A stretch of 64,000 nt of DNA from Mytilisepta virgata (GCA_028015205.1 CM051519.1:84279539-84343538); one strand, 5' to 3'. Shown: positions 21,600-33,950, counted from the stretch's first letter. The notes: generated from the letters alone by a model not told the origin. Program-made: numbers and translations.

Positions 21600-22035
21600 A
21601 TTACAAGTTATAGTTTTAAGTCAATTGTCAGATGTGCAGTAATCTTACGGAAATCGTAATCTCAGTCTATCATACACAAATAAGTCATATTGTGGGGCAT
21701 CACTTTAGTTTTGAGATAAAGAAAAGCAGTAAAGGCGCTGCTCCTTTGCTTGGACCCTTGTCCATATAGGGACTTCGAAAATTCATCTAAAGCATGTTTT
21801 CGGCTTTCCATATTATAAGCCTTATGAAAGACACCAAAAGATTGATGAAGGAGTAACTTTAGAGTTTTGTGGTGGGGGTCAAAGGCCAGCAAGCTTTATT
21901 GTCCTACATCGATTTTCAAAATTAAACAACAAAATGGATAACAGGAAAGGTAAAAATGACATACCAATTAATCAACGCCACCAAACATACAAAACCTTTG
22001 ACAAGAAATAATTAGCAAACATTTATTTTCATTCC
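21600..22035. other. Unassigned; minus-strand open frame of coding-like composition
   Basis: 21892-21662 on the minus strand reads LLAFDPHHKTLKLLLHQSFG... for 76 residues without a clear start; a stop lies immediately upstream. Its composition looks more protein-like than the surrounding shadow frames, but I do not recognise it. It may be a relic of a transposon protein or chance. Confidence 0.25.
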
Positions 22036-22039
22036 ATAT

Positions 22040-22450
22040 ACAGCCAGAACTCTTCTCTGATACTGGTTATTTATCCTATTGTTTTCCAGTATCTTCCTGT
22101 ATCTGTAATACTGGTAATGCCAGTATTTTAAAGTATCTTCCAGTATCTGTAATACTGGTAATACCACTATTTTCCAACATCTTCCGGTATCTGTAATACT
22201 GGGTATACCAATATCTTCCAGTATCTATAATTCTGGTAATACTAGTATCGTGGAGAAATATTAGTATCTTCCAGAATTGTTTAAGTACCTATTATCCCCG
22301 AAATACTGGAACTGTGGTATTTTCCGGTATTTTCCAGAATTGAAGATAGTGGAAAATACTGGAAACTATACTGGTACCAGAATATGTTCCAGTATTGTTA
22401 ACAATACTGGTAGTACTAGTATCGCGGTTATATTGTATACTGTATCCCAT
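22040..22450. repeat. Inverted-motif array (CCAGTATT / AATACTGG)
   Basis: Alternating copies of ccagtat and atactgg spaced by 10-25 bases. Longer phrases recur, such as cttccagtatctgtaatact near 22095, 22138 and 22183. Every motif can pair with a neighbour, so the region can fold into many small hairpins. A related array built on ccagaatt/aattctgg lies at 46440-46800. Confidence 0.7.
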
Positions 22451-22454
22451 ATTT

Positions 22455-25055
22455 TGTCTTAAATGACCGATCTGCTTCTGCATAATCTAAATTATCTTAT
22501 TTTATGCAGAATTCTCAACGCTTGGGCCTTAAAGTCAATAAAGAATAGTCGAGATCAGTTATTATGCGTTCAGTGCAGGTACATTGCATAATTTTTATAA
22601 ATAGATATAGAGTGGTTTTAATCGTCTTTATTGACTGCAATACAATTCGCAATGCGTCTTGTTTAGTCTTATTATTTTGATTTCGTCTGTAATTTCCGGA
22701 ATTGTAAAAATCAAGGCAGGCAATGAACAACACCAATACAATCGCTGTTCCTCTTCTTAAACTTTTGTAACATACATTGTATATTTTGAGATTTAATTCA
22801 AGAATTGGTTGACCATATACCCACTTCCGTAATAAGATCACTAAATGTTCTTGAGATGACTTCCAATATGTGTAGGTCCTACACCATTATTTTTTATTTG
22901 AATGTTTAAATGTTATCGAATGGTTTTCAGTGTATTATGAACAGTAATGCCCGAGGCGAAGCCGCGTGCATCATGTTCATAATACATGGAAAACCATTCT
23001 TTGACCAATTTTGAATATAAATCACCTTTCCGAGAACCGATTAATAATGACAATACCTTTTGTGCCTCAATCCTACTAATTATGAAATCCTGACAAGCAA
23101 AATTAACTCAGTTAATAGGAAAAACGTGCTTTTGGCAAAAAACTATTCAAGTCAGGATTTCTATTTTCGCTTGAAAGGTTTATGACATGGGTGAGTAAAT
23201 CGGTGGTCCAAAAATAAACAGATAAATAGATAAATAAAAAAAAAATTTTTATTATAATATTAAAAATGATAATGAAAAAAAATAAATAATAAAAATTCTA
23301 TCTCATCTCAATCTCTATCTTGGATTGATACTTTAATCATTGAAACTGCTTTTATTTCATTTTTCACATTAAATGATGTTCATAACTGCCAAAAAATCAA
23401 AAATTAAAAAAAATCCAAATGTAAAAAATTAAAATAAGTTCATGTGTTTGAACACATTTCAATCACCTTTTCTTTCTTGTATATTTAAACAATCAAAACA
23501 TAATGTCACAGACATCCCTAGCGGCAGCAGAATTTCCTTTACCCTGAACAGCAGCAGCAGAATTTCCTTCACCCTGAGCAGCAGCAGCAGCATCAAAAAA
23601 CCGAAATGAGCACGTGAGTATAGTCCTGAGCAGCGATGAGCAGTATGAGTAAAGACTTGAACAGCAAAGAGCAAAAGAAGCCAGGACACCCTTCCCGTAT
23701 AAATTTCGATGAAAGACCCAGAAACGAGCCGAGAAATGCAGAGATAATCCAAATCAGAATAATAGACATCTAGGACAACTCCCGAACTGGAGCAAAATTT
23801 CAGCGAAATTATCTCCCTTACACCTACGGTTAAAAATTGGTACGAAATTAACTCCCATCACCTCTGGCATGCGCACAAACAATTTCCGATCACATAATTT
23901 CCTGATAATTTTCGTTGACGTTACTTCCGGTTACGTCACTGCCAGCTCCTTAACGCTCCGTCCGTCCGTTGATCTGTCAGTCTGTCCGTCTGTCTGTCCG
24001 GAGATAATTTGGAACTTACCAGAGTTTTTCTATCCTCACATACTTGACCCCAAAGGTATTCCGATAAAAAAAGTTAGTTCCAAATTATCTCCGGAATGGA
24101 TATGTCAAATTTGGCGGTAATTATACAAATGTGGGTCACTTCCGGACAGTGAATGTCTGATTTCATCAGAAATGTGACTAAAATGAGCCAATACAACCGA
24201 TTGGTGGGAAATTAGAGCTAAAGGTAGGTATTTTGTTAAAATATAATCATTTTACTGCAGAAATAAGCAAAAAAGCAGACTGGATGGAGAAAAGAAAAAA
24301 ATTCTGACGATTTGAAATTTGGCGCTCTCGGAATTGATTCCTCCCTTTTGTTATGGTATTATAGATCGGGGCCGGATCAGTCACAGATGACATACTGTGT
24401 CAATTGTAACGAGCCCCTGTGACATAGGGGTCGAGTTTTAAAATTGTGAATTTAAAGTTGTGACCTAAACTCTTCTTTTATTTTTATTTTTATGTATGTT
24501 TTTCATACAGATTTGTTATGTATTGTATGCGGATGTGCAATAAGATTTTAGAATTTTGAATTTTAAAATTGGGGCATATAGAGGTCAAATTGTGAATTAA
24601 AATTTGTGACCTGAACTCCTCTGTCATTTTTAATGCATACATTTTACTTCTATGTAGTATTGTCATACTATGCAATATGCATGTGTCTAGAATTTTGATT
24701 TTCAAAAACTGAAAGGCAAAATAGCAAAACTATCATGACCTAAGCCTTTTCTGAGATTTGAAATTAATTTGAGTATAATTCCTTTTTAAACATATGACGG
24801 TGAAACTACTGCATTATTTGAAACAACATGTGAAGAGTTTGCCTTCATTTAGTTTTAATTTGTACAAGGCTGTTCTTCGTTTTTTAGCTTTTTGTCACAT
24901 CATTATTTACCTGTAATCCAATAATACATCAATAAATGTACAAAGTTATAATTCTAAATGGCTGAGTTTTGATAACAAAGCAAGCGTTTATGCAAAAATA
25001 AATCGTAAACAAAAAATTAAATTTTCATGCTAAAGTATTTGACATTAAAATCTGA
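22455..25055. other. Intergenic between tyrosinase-like A and B; minor repeats only
   Basis: No recognised gene. Structures seen: a CAG-rich patch at 23545-23592; CTGTCCGTCTGTCTGTCCG-type low complexity at 23957-24000; a 19-bp perfect inverted pair (ccggagataatttggaac at 23998-24016 and its complement at 24077-24095) around a ~60-bp loop; and two diverged copies of a ~150-bp AT-rich unit at about 24430-24560 and 24585-24710. Confidence 0.4.
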
Positions 25056-25060
25056 CAAGA

Positions 25061-25170
25061 AATCAAACTGTTGCTACGTTAAAATAGCATAAATAGGCAT
25101 ATAGTCCTGATAAATATTTAAATGCGATTACAGACTACGTGAGCTTACAGACTTAAGCTGAAAAACGCAG
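25061..25170 (+). promoter_or_regulatory. Conserved promoter-proximal block and 5' UTR exon, tyrosinase-like B
   Basis: Co-linear with 7460-7569 of gene A over 110 bp, ending in a donor at 25171 (cgcag|gtaata). The acceptor that joins it to the coding exon is at 25257 (ctttcag|acttccgtcatt, then ATG at 25270). ttaaaatagcataaatagg at about 25080-25098 contains the most TATA-like stretch. Confidence 0.55.
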
Positions 25171-25269
25171 GTAATAAAATTTTTATTTAACAACTATACT
25201 CTGTTTTTGCGAAATTATTATTATATAATTTGCGTTTTAGTGTTTAATTTCTTTCAGACTTCCGTCATT

Positions 25270-28200
25270 ATGCAGGATACTTTTGGTTTTGTTTTATTGC
25301 TGTCTTTCATCAGTCCGGGACTGTGTCTGATAGAGCAAATAGATCTTCCACCATTTCTGAAAAACTGTCTGATAATGAAAACAAAGCATCAGGATGTAAC
25401 TCAGGTACCAAGTGAATCCGTTTGTAACACTTGCGTAACCAGATATATGTGGCTGGATGGTCCAAATATGAAAAAATGTGGCCACTCTGGAGATAATACG
25501 ACCATGACACAAATTACAAGGTTCATTGGAAAGCTTCTTTGTGACCAGAATAAAGGAAGACGGACAAAGCGACAAGCACATAACCAAAGGCCGATACGTC
25601 AAGAATACAGAATGCTTAGCCAGGCACAAAGACAGAGATTCCATGCAGCTGCAAACAGAGCATTTAGAAGTGGGGTATGGATAATAATGTAGTTGTAAAT
25701 TTAATTTTCAGGAATTGTACAGACAATGTAGCAGCAAAGTAATTGCAAGTTCTACGGCGTTTGAATTTTTAGCGCCATTTTAAGATTTAAAACAAAGTTT
25801 TGCTGACCATCAGGATAAAAACGTTATAAAATTGAGCGTCAGTTATCAATTCTAAATATGATTTTAAATCCCATTGGCTTGAAAATTTAAATTCATACTG
25901 GTTTGTCAATAAATATTGTCAATTTCAGAGAACCTTTATTACGAGATACCATTTAACCCTCCCTGTAGGAGAGAGTTATTTCTACTTCCTTGGTAGTCAA
26001 TCAATTCGTGACGACGATCGTAAAATTTCCTAAGGGGTGACATCAACTTATCCCTGATAAAACCATGGTTAAGCAGCTTTTGTGACAACATTAATCCTCT
26101 TTGTCGAAAGTCACGCACGCCCTTGAATATCGGATAAGCTGAGAAACGTAGACGCCATATGCTGGCGGTGCTGGTATATTACTACTCAAGAAGGGAAAGT
26201 TGAAGTCATCACGTTTGTCTTAAAGTTTTGTCTTCAAAAGCCACTCATTGTCTAATCCAAATATGAAGAGGACTTCGATGTATCTGTAGTATCCTTAATT
26301 TCAAGCTCACTGAGGTAAATGAGATGAAGAAAGTCTTGGAACTTTTTGTTATATGACGACAACACGTCATCTGTATAACGGAAAGTGAAATTAAAGGATT
26401 GGGCTAGTTTCTTTTTGTTTTCACGTAGTAGCCCTTGAACGAAGTCCGCTTCACACGAGTACAGAAAAACTGAGCGAGAATAGGAATACAGTTGGTTCCC
26501 TTTGGAATGCCGATTGTTTGTTGAAAAATTTGATAGACTAATTCAACAAATATCTTGTCTATCATAAAATCTAAAATTTTAACTTATTGTCAGAATTAGA
26601 GTGATTGTTCACGAAATAAGCCTTTTCTCTACCTAACACTAGAAATATATACCTCCGTGCGCCATTTATCTTGAAAATACATTTAAGAACTAGTTGTTTC
26701 AATCGATATTTTAATTGAAAATGTTTTATTTAACAAATTAAAACAAATATGTTGTTGATCATCAAAATACAAACGTAATAAAATTTAGCGTCAGTTATTA
26801 GTTCTAAATATGATTCTAAATTCCACTGGCTTGAAGACATTAACTTCATACTGGTTTGTCAATAAATATTGTAAATTTCAATGAACTTTTATTACGAGAT
26901 ACCATTTAACCCCCACCCCCTATAGGAGAGAGTTATTTCTACTGCTTTGGATACCATCACCAATGATCCTACCAACAGCTTTGAAAATTCTGGTTAGTTT
27001 TACTACAGTGAAATTGAGCACATTTTGACCCTGATATCTTTGTTCTATGCAGTTTACCGAATTTCCACATTTACAGGTCACATTTTTTTATACTAGTATT
27101 CATACTTTATCGGTTGGTATAGCATTTATAAGGTGGAGGTTTTGGATATCAATAAAATCCGTTTAACTCCAGTTTGGCAGAATAAATATAAGGGAAGATT
27201 CTTTAGACATGTATTTAGTATCTTCTACCACTCAACTTAAACTTGTGGCTGTTTGTGACCAAGATATCAAAATCTTGAATATTTTGAAGGTAATAAGTTT
27301 TCAGTCTTAAGGTAAATCTCCAAGGTTAAGTTTAAGATAAAAATACTTCTTAATCAAGTTTTGCGTACGTGAGAAGAAATTTTAGCTATTGGGCGATAAT
27401 TAGCGATCGAAATCAAAACGGTGATCTTAACTTTGAAATTGTAAACTTCCCCCGACTTAGCCGTAACATACAAAGGTTTCCAGGCTATGATGTGTGCATT
27501 TCAGTTGATTTGTTACCGCTGTTTATGTGATATGTACGACGACTTTTTTCAGCAGATCGAAATTACTGTCACATTAACTTTTAAGACATACTGATGTTCA
27601 GCATTTGTTGATATCATCACTCCAGATATTGGCGCCATAAAAGTTGAGAATATTCTTAAGTCTGACAATTTTCTTAAATATGGGGATACTCGAATGTGAT
27701 TGGCTGAGAATGGGAATTTGAGTAAAATTTTCTTTACTCAGCAAAAATAGTTCTTTATGGCGCCCAGGCCAGATATTTTACGGACGTCAACACAAATTGA
27801 TCGGCTTATACGAAGTTTATATTTCACAAGAAAGATTTATTATATTCAGTTACATTTCACGTCTTCCTGAAATTGACACCTCACTGGACTCAAGATGTTA
27901 CAAAATGTCAATGTGCCGTTAATGGAACAGGACATGCTTACTCTTACGGAGCACCTGATATTAATCCCCTTTTTTTCTTTTTTTTTTTTCTTTTTTTTTT
28001 GTGAAGTTCACATTGCTAATGCTTTAATTTCTGTGCTGTCTTGTTCTAGTTTTGTTTAGTTTATTATACGTTTTTCATTCTTTTAGTTAAACATGCATCC
28101 TTGTGGCGTTTATTTGTTTTTTACCTTGGATTTCGAATTTACGGAGTTTTCCCATTGTTTTGTTGCTTCGATATTCTGTTTAGTTTGTTACTTGTTTTTT

Positions 28201-31200
28201 TTAGTCTTTTAGTTATACATGTATCCTTGTCTTTTTGTTTGTTGTGTTGCATTCTCGCGAGTTTTCATTGTCTTTTGATTTCGACTTTGCCCACTATCTT
28301 GTCGCTTCGTCATTTTTTGCCGATATTCGTCACTACATAATGACCTATTACATAACAGTTGTTACACTTTGTACAAATCTTTGTAATCCAGAAATTATGA
28401 AGATTATGTAACAGGCGTGTATGGCAAGCCGTTTTACTATTTATTTTAACTTCAAGATATCTAATAAACTTTATAAGATATCTCATATAGTTTATAGGAT
28501 ATCTTATATAGTTTATAAAATATCTCATATAGTTTATAAGATATCTCATATAATTTATAAGATAACTTATTAAGAAAATTATATGAGATATCTTATAAAT
28601 TATATGAGATATCTTATAAACTATATAAGATATCTTATATAAAAAATATTTATAAGATATCTTATAAACTTTATAAGATATCTTATATACTTTATGAGAT
28701 ATCATATATACTTTATAAGATATCTTATAAAGTATATGAGATATCTTATAAAAAAAAAAATAGATTATATCAGATATCTTATATATTATATGAGGTATCT
28801 TGAAGTTAGAATAAATAGTAAAACGGCTACCCAATAGGTGTGTCTAATACATCATACATAATATTTTCTACATCCACAAAGATTAGTTTAACGTAGGACA
28901 AATCAACGAGATAATATATATCGGCAAAAGAATATCGAAGCGACAAAACAGTGGCAAAAGTCTGTAAACTCAAAATCCAAGGCAGACAAGTCATGGGAAT
29001 GGAATACAACAAACAAACGCCACAAGGACACACGTATAACTAAAAGAACAAAAAACATTCATAGGCCATATATATTAAAGACGACGATTTTGAAATGGGT
29101 TTGTATTCACTCCGATCATACACCTGGATCCGCCTCCAGTGGTCCCTTATAAAGGTGAGGCAAATATTTCCTTAACCTTCCAAAATGGATGGATCAAGTT
29201 TTTTTACGATTTCATATCAAACAACGTGTCACTTCCAAATTTATGATATAACATGAGTCTTAGATTATTATGAGACATTCATACCTGTTATGTAAAGACG
29301 ATTTTTATAACCCCCAAAAAATTTCAAAAGAAGCCTTTATATAGATTTCTGAAAATTTATTCACCGTACGATATCAAACTAAAATGGATGTTGTAAGCAG
29401 TCACTTTTGCAAAACGAGTAGATAATTTATAGGCAAAGGCCATACAAATGTTTCGGTGAGGCAGCTGTCTCACGGCCTCAATGGAAGCTACGCCACTAGT
29501 CACTGTAATACTATACCAGTATTAATCTGTGAGTTTTAAAAACTTCTTTTCTCTGTGATAAGGATTGTTGCAGCAATCTTACTGAGGACACCTTTTGAAA
29601 ATTTAGAAAGCAAGAAACAAGCATGGATGGTATTTGTAGTGCATCAAATGTATTTCGGTATTTTGTGATACGTTTACTACCACTGGGTCTATGTCACTGC
29701 TGGTGGACTGTAAGTCCCTGAGGGCATTATCAGCCCAGTAGCCAGAATTTTTGTCCGGCATAATTCATTACTCAAATGCTTTTAAATTTTCCGTTCAAAA
29801 TTTGACAAAATTATCAGAAATTTCTAAGGTTCTTCCTGTTGATGCAGAAGTAACCCTTAGCTGAGTTTGGATTATTGTTTCTTTTAATTGTTTTGGTTCT
29901 TGATGGTTGTGCTTATTAAGTCAAAAAATTACTAAAATCAGAAATGAAACAGTCCCGTCCATTTCGTTCCTTGAAATAGAGGAAATCTTTTATGGGGTTG
30001 TTATTTCCGACTGTTTCGTTCAATAAAACGTATCACAAAATACCGAAATAAATATCAGACCAAAATATACGAGAGCCTAACCTAATTTTACAGTTAACAC
30101 GAGCACATTTTAACCATGCAGTGTCCTACCAATTTTAACTTTTCTAGATAGAGGTCACGTTGTTGGTAATCATACTGTATTATTTTATACACCCGGGGTC
30201 GGGGCAAACAGGGGGTTGTCTTGACTCTCTGTACTTGTGTTTTCGCTCTTTTATAGTACTGTCGTTTAGTTGATGTCACCTTTCCTGTTGTCGGTTTTGT
30301 TATCCAACAAGTGCGGATAGGGGCAAAATTGCATAAAAAACACAATGCAAGATCATCGTGTGACCTTCACATTTGTTAATAGATTTCGGAGAGAAAAACT
30401 CCCGAAGCGTGTAAATTAAATTTCAATTGAATGATACAGATATCAAAAATAAGGTGAAACTAATCAGCACTGTTCAAAATCAAAAATGTGAAATGAAATA
30501 AGGAAAATGTTTTGAGCTGTCAGACTAAAAAAAATTACTATGAAAAATAAAGTAAAAAAAAAAACACATAACTATAAAGGAATACACCCACTGGTTATTT
30601 TTTACAACAAAGTTATTTCATATTTTTAAGATGTGATGTAATAATTATTCTGACAATTTTCTTCTTTATAGTATTTTGGCTGGTTGGCAAGATTTCACAA
30701 TGAACAAGTATTGCATTCTGCACATGGTGGACCTGCTTTCTTTGGATATCATAGATTTCTCTTGCTTATGTAAGTGTATCATTTAAGTAAAGGTGCAAAG
30801 TGGAAGCTTGGTAGTATCATTATTATCTATAATAAGCAATGACAGTTTAGAAAATATAAACATATGAAACGTATATCTATCATTTGTTGGTAAAGTTTAA
30901 TCAGACAAGGTAATCTTTTATATTGGTGAACCGACCTTTTACACCATACTGCGAATGTTTAAATTCCTAGTTCCTTCTTATTAGAATCAATGTATGGAAT
31001 CTATATAATTAATTTGAGTGCATTTATCAGTTGCTGATTTTCATTTGTTCCTTATTACATTTATTTCGTAATTGATTATTATAGTATCGACAGAAATCAT
31101 TTCTCTTTATCCCAGAAGGGAATATTTCAATAACATGTAAGATATCTCATTTAGTTTATAAGATATCCTTTATGAGATTTCTTATATAGTTTATAATATG

Positions 31201-33087
31201 TCTTTAAAAATATATAAGATGTCTTATTTACTTTATAATATATCTGTTAAAACAATCAAGATATCATTTTAACTAAATAAGATATCTTATATATTTAAAT
31301 AAGATATCTTATTAATTTATAAGATATTTTTTTAGGTAATAAGATATCTCAATCAGTTTATAAGATATTTTATTAAACTTTATAAAGATATCTTGAAATT
31401 GGAATAAATTTAAAAACGGCTTGCCATAGTCGAGATGTGGAGACGTGAACCGTTGACAGGACAAACAAAACATCGTAAATCTTATTTTACTTATATGTGG
31501 TTCCAGTTCTTACAATCTGAACCAAATTTTTTAAAATTATGTTTCAGATTAGAAAAAATTTTGCAGAATTTTGATCCTACAGTTGCCCTTCCCTACTGGA
31601 ATTCCGTACTGGATTCAAATCTAGATTTTCCAGAACAGTCAATCATATGGAGTGATCAGTATTTTGGTCCTGGTAGTGGAGTAGTTAATTCTGGACCTTT
31701 CGCTGGATGGAGAGATTTGCGTGGGAACAGAATAATACGAAATATTAATCAAGGTGGCTCTTTGTTTACTTCGGACGAGATAAGAGATATATTAAATAAA
31801 CCGGATATATATTCCTTGAGTGAACCGTCTCCGTACGCCACACTCGAGTCATATCATGACGATGTACACAATTATATTGGAGGTACAATGGCACCAATAG
31901 AGGAGTCTCCATGGGATATTGTTTTCTGGCTGCATCATTGCTTTGTTGATTATCTTTGGGAGGTTTGGAGGTATAATCACGGGTATAATACGGACTATCC
32001 AGTTTATCAAGGCATGCCAGATCACAATCCCGATCAAGAAATGAGGAATATGCCATATATTAATTTTCTCAAACGTGTTCCGTTGAATAGAGATGGATAT
32101 TCAGTTCAGCTGGCTAGACAAAGCTCTTACCATTTGTCACCAACATGCTCCAGACAGAATCCAAATTGTGGTTCTGTAAACTTGCAATGTAGACTAGATA
32201 GAAATCCGCCTGAATGTGTTTCTGTTGACAGAAGGTATAGAAGGCAAACACGACCGTTAGAGGATGCTAGACTGCATCAAAATGTTCATTTCAATGCCAA
32301 TGGCAGAAAAAAGAGAGACACGCGGTATGCAAGCGATTATACATCAGGATTTACCGTCAAATCCGCGGATATTGACAAAATTTATATTCCGCATGAAAAA
32401 GAATCATGTATGGGACAACCAATGCAAAATTCTTTCATAGCTGATTGCTCAAGTAACGTAAAAAATTGGGTATTTATACCGATAAAAGTTGTCCATCTTC
32501 GTCCAAATGAAGTACATTTTGATTCTAGCTCAGAATCATATGGCACAAGAGGTAATTACGATATGTATGACGAACATAAATATGAGCACCTGAAGAAATT
32601 TGTACATCCTGGCAATCCAGCTACATATCAGGATTGTCGGGAAGACACATCAGGTGCATTCAAGGTCAGAATAAAATCTTATGGAATAAGTTACTTTGGA
32701 ATCTATACGGATTACGTTTTCGTTGACAACCGACTTCCAATTTCCTCTCATGTTGGATATATTGCAGTAGAAAAACCAACATCATACAAACCAGCAATGG
32801 CTTTTATCACGGCTTCTGATTCATGCGGAAGACTTTGCAAGCCGACATGCGCAAAAAGAGAAGGAAACGTGGTTTATCATGTACCCTGTTCAGGAGCAAT
32901 AAAGGTAACAGATAAGAATCCCACAATGTACGGAAAAGATTTCGGCGATGCCGTCTTATCTATATGGAAATTCCATGGCAACTACACGCCTTTAGAACGA
33001 AATGACAATATGTACATTATTTTTTATTGCGATTATTCAAACGAATGGCCATGGCCAGAATGCAATAAGCATGCAAATAAAGGATGA
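25270..33087 (+). CDS. Secreted tyrosinase-like protein B (680 aa, three coding exons)
   Basis: Coding exons 25270-25674, 30672-30769 and 31548-33087 (2043 nt, in frame); intron positions and phases are the same as in gene A. Type-3 copper monooxygenase/oxidase of the mollusc secreted group. Signal peptide at residues 1-20; RTKR furin-like site at 98-101; CuA ligands H144, H153, H162 (AHGGPAFFGYHR); CuB ligands H271, H275, H298 (FWLHHCFVD). A single RKKRD site precedes the C-terminal Cys-rich domain, which ends NEWPWPEC. The basic repeat region of gene A is absent, which accounts for the 143-residue difference. The ATG at 25207 is upstream of the acceptor and is rejected as start. Polyadenylation-type aataaa at 33234-33239. 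Intron 1 carries RT relics and a GATATC element; intron 2 carries another. Confidence 0.93.
25786..26950. repeat. ~210-bp direct repeats (25786-25999 and 26737-26950) flanking an RT relic
   Basis: Both copies contain gcgtcagttat, then ttctaaatatgatt, then catactggtttgtcaataaa, then ttacgagataccatttaacc, and end in gagagttatttctact. They are diverged by scattered substitutions and a few indels. The RT relic lies exactly between them, starting just after the end of copy 1. Confidence 0.75.
26000..26650 (-). pseudogene. Penelope-like RT fragment (minus) in intron 1 of tyrosinase-like B
   Basis: On the minus strand the sequence matches the RT seen at 40600-41088. It includes the segment around ggaatgccgattgtttgttg (complement of the IFQQTIGIP coding block) and the segment equivalent to the YIDD box near 26360-26390. 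It ends at its C-terminal end with cctaaggggtgacatcaact. Frame is broken repeatedly. The 3' tail is missing; the relic abuts direct repeat copy 1. Confidence 0.7.
27800..28340 (+). mobile_element. RT-element 3' tail (plus)
   Basis: Contains gttacatttcacgtcttcct, then catgcttactcttacggagc, then gttcacattgc, then ccttgtggcgtttatttg. This is the ordered set of tail blocks seen on the minus strand at 28850-29060 and 39680-40030. A second diverged copy of the last block lies at 28200-28340. The open frame at 28101-28340 is T-rich read-through. Confidence 0.5.
28420..28836. mobile_element. GATATC palindrome element, copy 1 (417 bp, both termini)
   Basis: Left terminus TATGGCAAGCCGTTTTAC and right terminus GTAAAACGGCTACCCAATA are inverted; the inverted homology continues about 40 bp inward to CTTCAAGATATC. 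The core is a string of AAGATATCTTATA palindromes about 20 bp apart. The flanks are GGCGTG at 28414-28419 and GGTGTG at 28837-28842, a 5-of-6 match taken as the target duplication. The minus-strand open frame at 28310-28834 is a read-through of the array. Lies in intron 1 of tyrosinase-like B. Confidence 0.85.
28850..29060 (-). mobile_element. RT-element 3' tail (minus)
   Basis: On the minus strand it reads cgtgtgtccttgtggcgttt and then gtcgcttcgatattc, the inverted counterpart of 28080-28340. Copy 1 of the GATATC element therefore lies between oppositely oriented tails of one retroelement family. Confidence 0.5.
29065..30655. other. Intron 1 of tyrosinase-like B, no recognised feature
   Basis: No open frame or repeat with a partner in the window. 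A GC-richer patch at 30180-30330 (cacccggggtcggggcaaac) could be a repeat fragment but cannot be assigned. Confidence 0.35.
31135..31428. mobile_element. GATATC palindrome element, copy 2 (left end lost), intron 2 of tyrosinase-like B
   Basis: Core of aagatatctta palindromes from about 31137. It ends with the family terminus AAAACGGCTTGCCATA at 31428, only 119 bases before exon 3. The expected left terminus is not visible, so the copy is truncated or eroded. Confidence 0.7.
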
Positions 33088-33737
33088 GTGATCTTGTTGA
33101 TTTCAATTCTTTTTTAAATATTTTCTGAACAAGTCGAAAAAATACCAACTGCTTTTTGCAGATAATACACTAGGAGTACTTAAATAATCCATACATTTAT
33201 CTAGATTACAATTTAATCTTATGTGAATACCACAATAAAATTATGATGCTGAGTGGAAACAGCAAAGGAATCAAATCTAGAGACTGCCTCAAACCTATAT
33301 GGTTTTCCTGATGCTGGCTACTGTAACTTAATCATAATTAAATCTTTCATGGCTTCCAGAAATACCGTAAGAAAGTAAGAAACATTAATTTGATTTGTAA
33401 TATTCGTCCCATATTTTTTCTGAATTATTTAAGGTTTCAATTTCAAGACTACTTTGAAAACGTATATCCATATGCAGGATTACATTGAAGTCAGAGTAGC
33501 TCAGGGAAGATATTTTTTCCTCAATGTTTGTCATAATTTGGCATATTGGCAGGATATTTCTACAAAAGCAGGATCCAAATCGACCCGGTAGCTTCAGGTG
33601 CGAAGTTTTGTATTAATAGCTGGATCCTTCTGCTTTCGTCTTCAATTTCCTCGTGTCGGATGTATAAATTAGAAAAAAACATCATAAAAACTTGCATGTA
33701 TTAATAGTCGGGTTTACTGAAGATTGATTGGTAAAAT

Positions 33738-33950
33738 CGGTGGCCGGGTGGTCTAGGTAGTTCGTCATAACTACTAATGATCATTAGCCTGAATCTCACC
33801 TGTGGCGGGGTGTGTTCGACTCATATCTAAATTGACAAGGATTGCCAATTTTCCTACCGGAGGTCGGTGCTTTCTCCACAAATAAAAACTGGCGAAATAG
33901 CCAAATGTGCTGAAAAAGGCGTAAAACCCCAACTAAACAAACAAACAAAC
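33738..33950 (+). repeat. tRNA-derived SINE, copy 1 (internally deleted)
   Basis: Starts tggccgggtggtctaggtag (A-box-like). It then jumps from attagcctg to aatctcacctgtggcggg, so the B box is lost. It continues through the central block gattgccaattttcctacc and ends in a (caaa)n tail. About 80% like the copy at 36489-36751 by eye. Confidence 0.75.

Noticed and set aside
25207..25269. Upstream ATG adding 21 residues to tyrosinase-like B
   Set aside because: It precedes the acceptor at 25257, and gene A has no equivalent; the second ATG gives the conserved signal peptide.
28310..28834. 174-residue YKISYKVYKISH protein
   Set aside because: Read-through of the GATATC palindrome array; the tyrosine/isoleucine/serine pattern follows directly from AAGATATCTTATA repeats.
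31435..31547. ATG at 31435 as start of gene B exon 3
   Set aside because: Same reasoning: it lies between the GATATC element and the acceptor gtttcag and is intronic.
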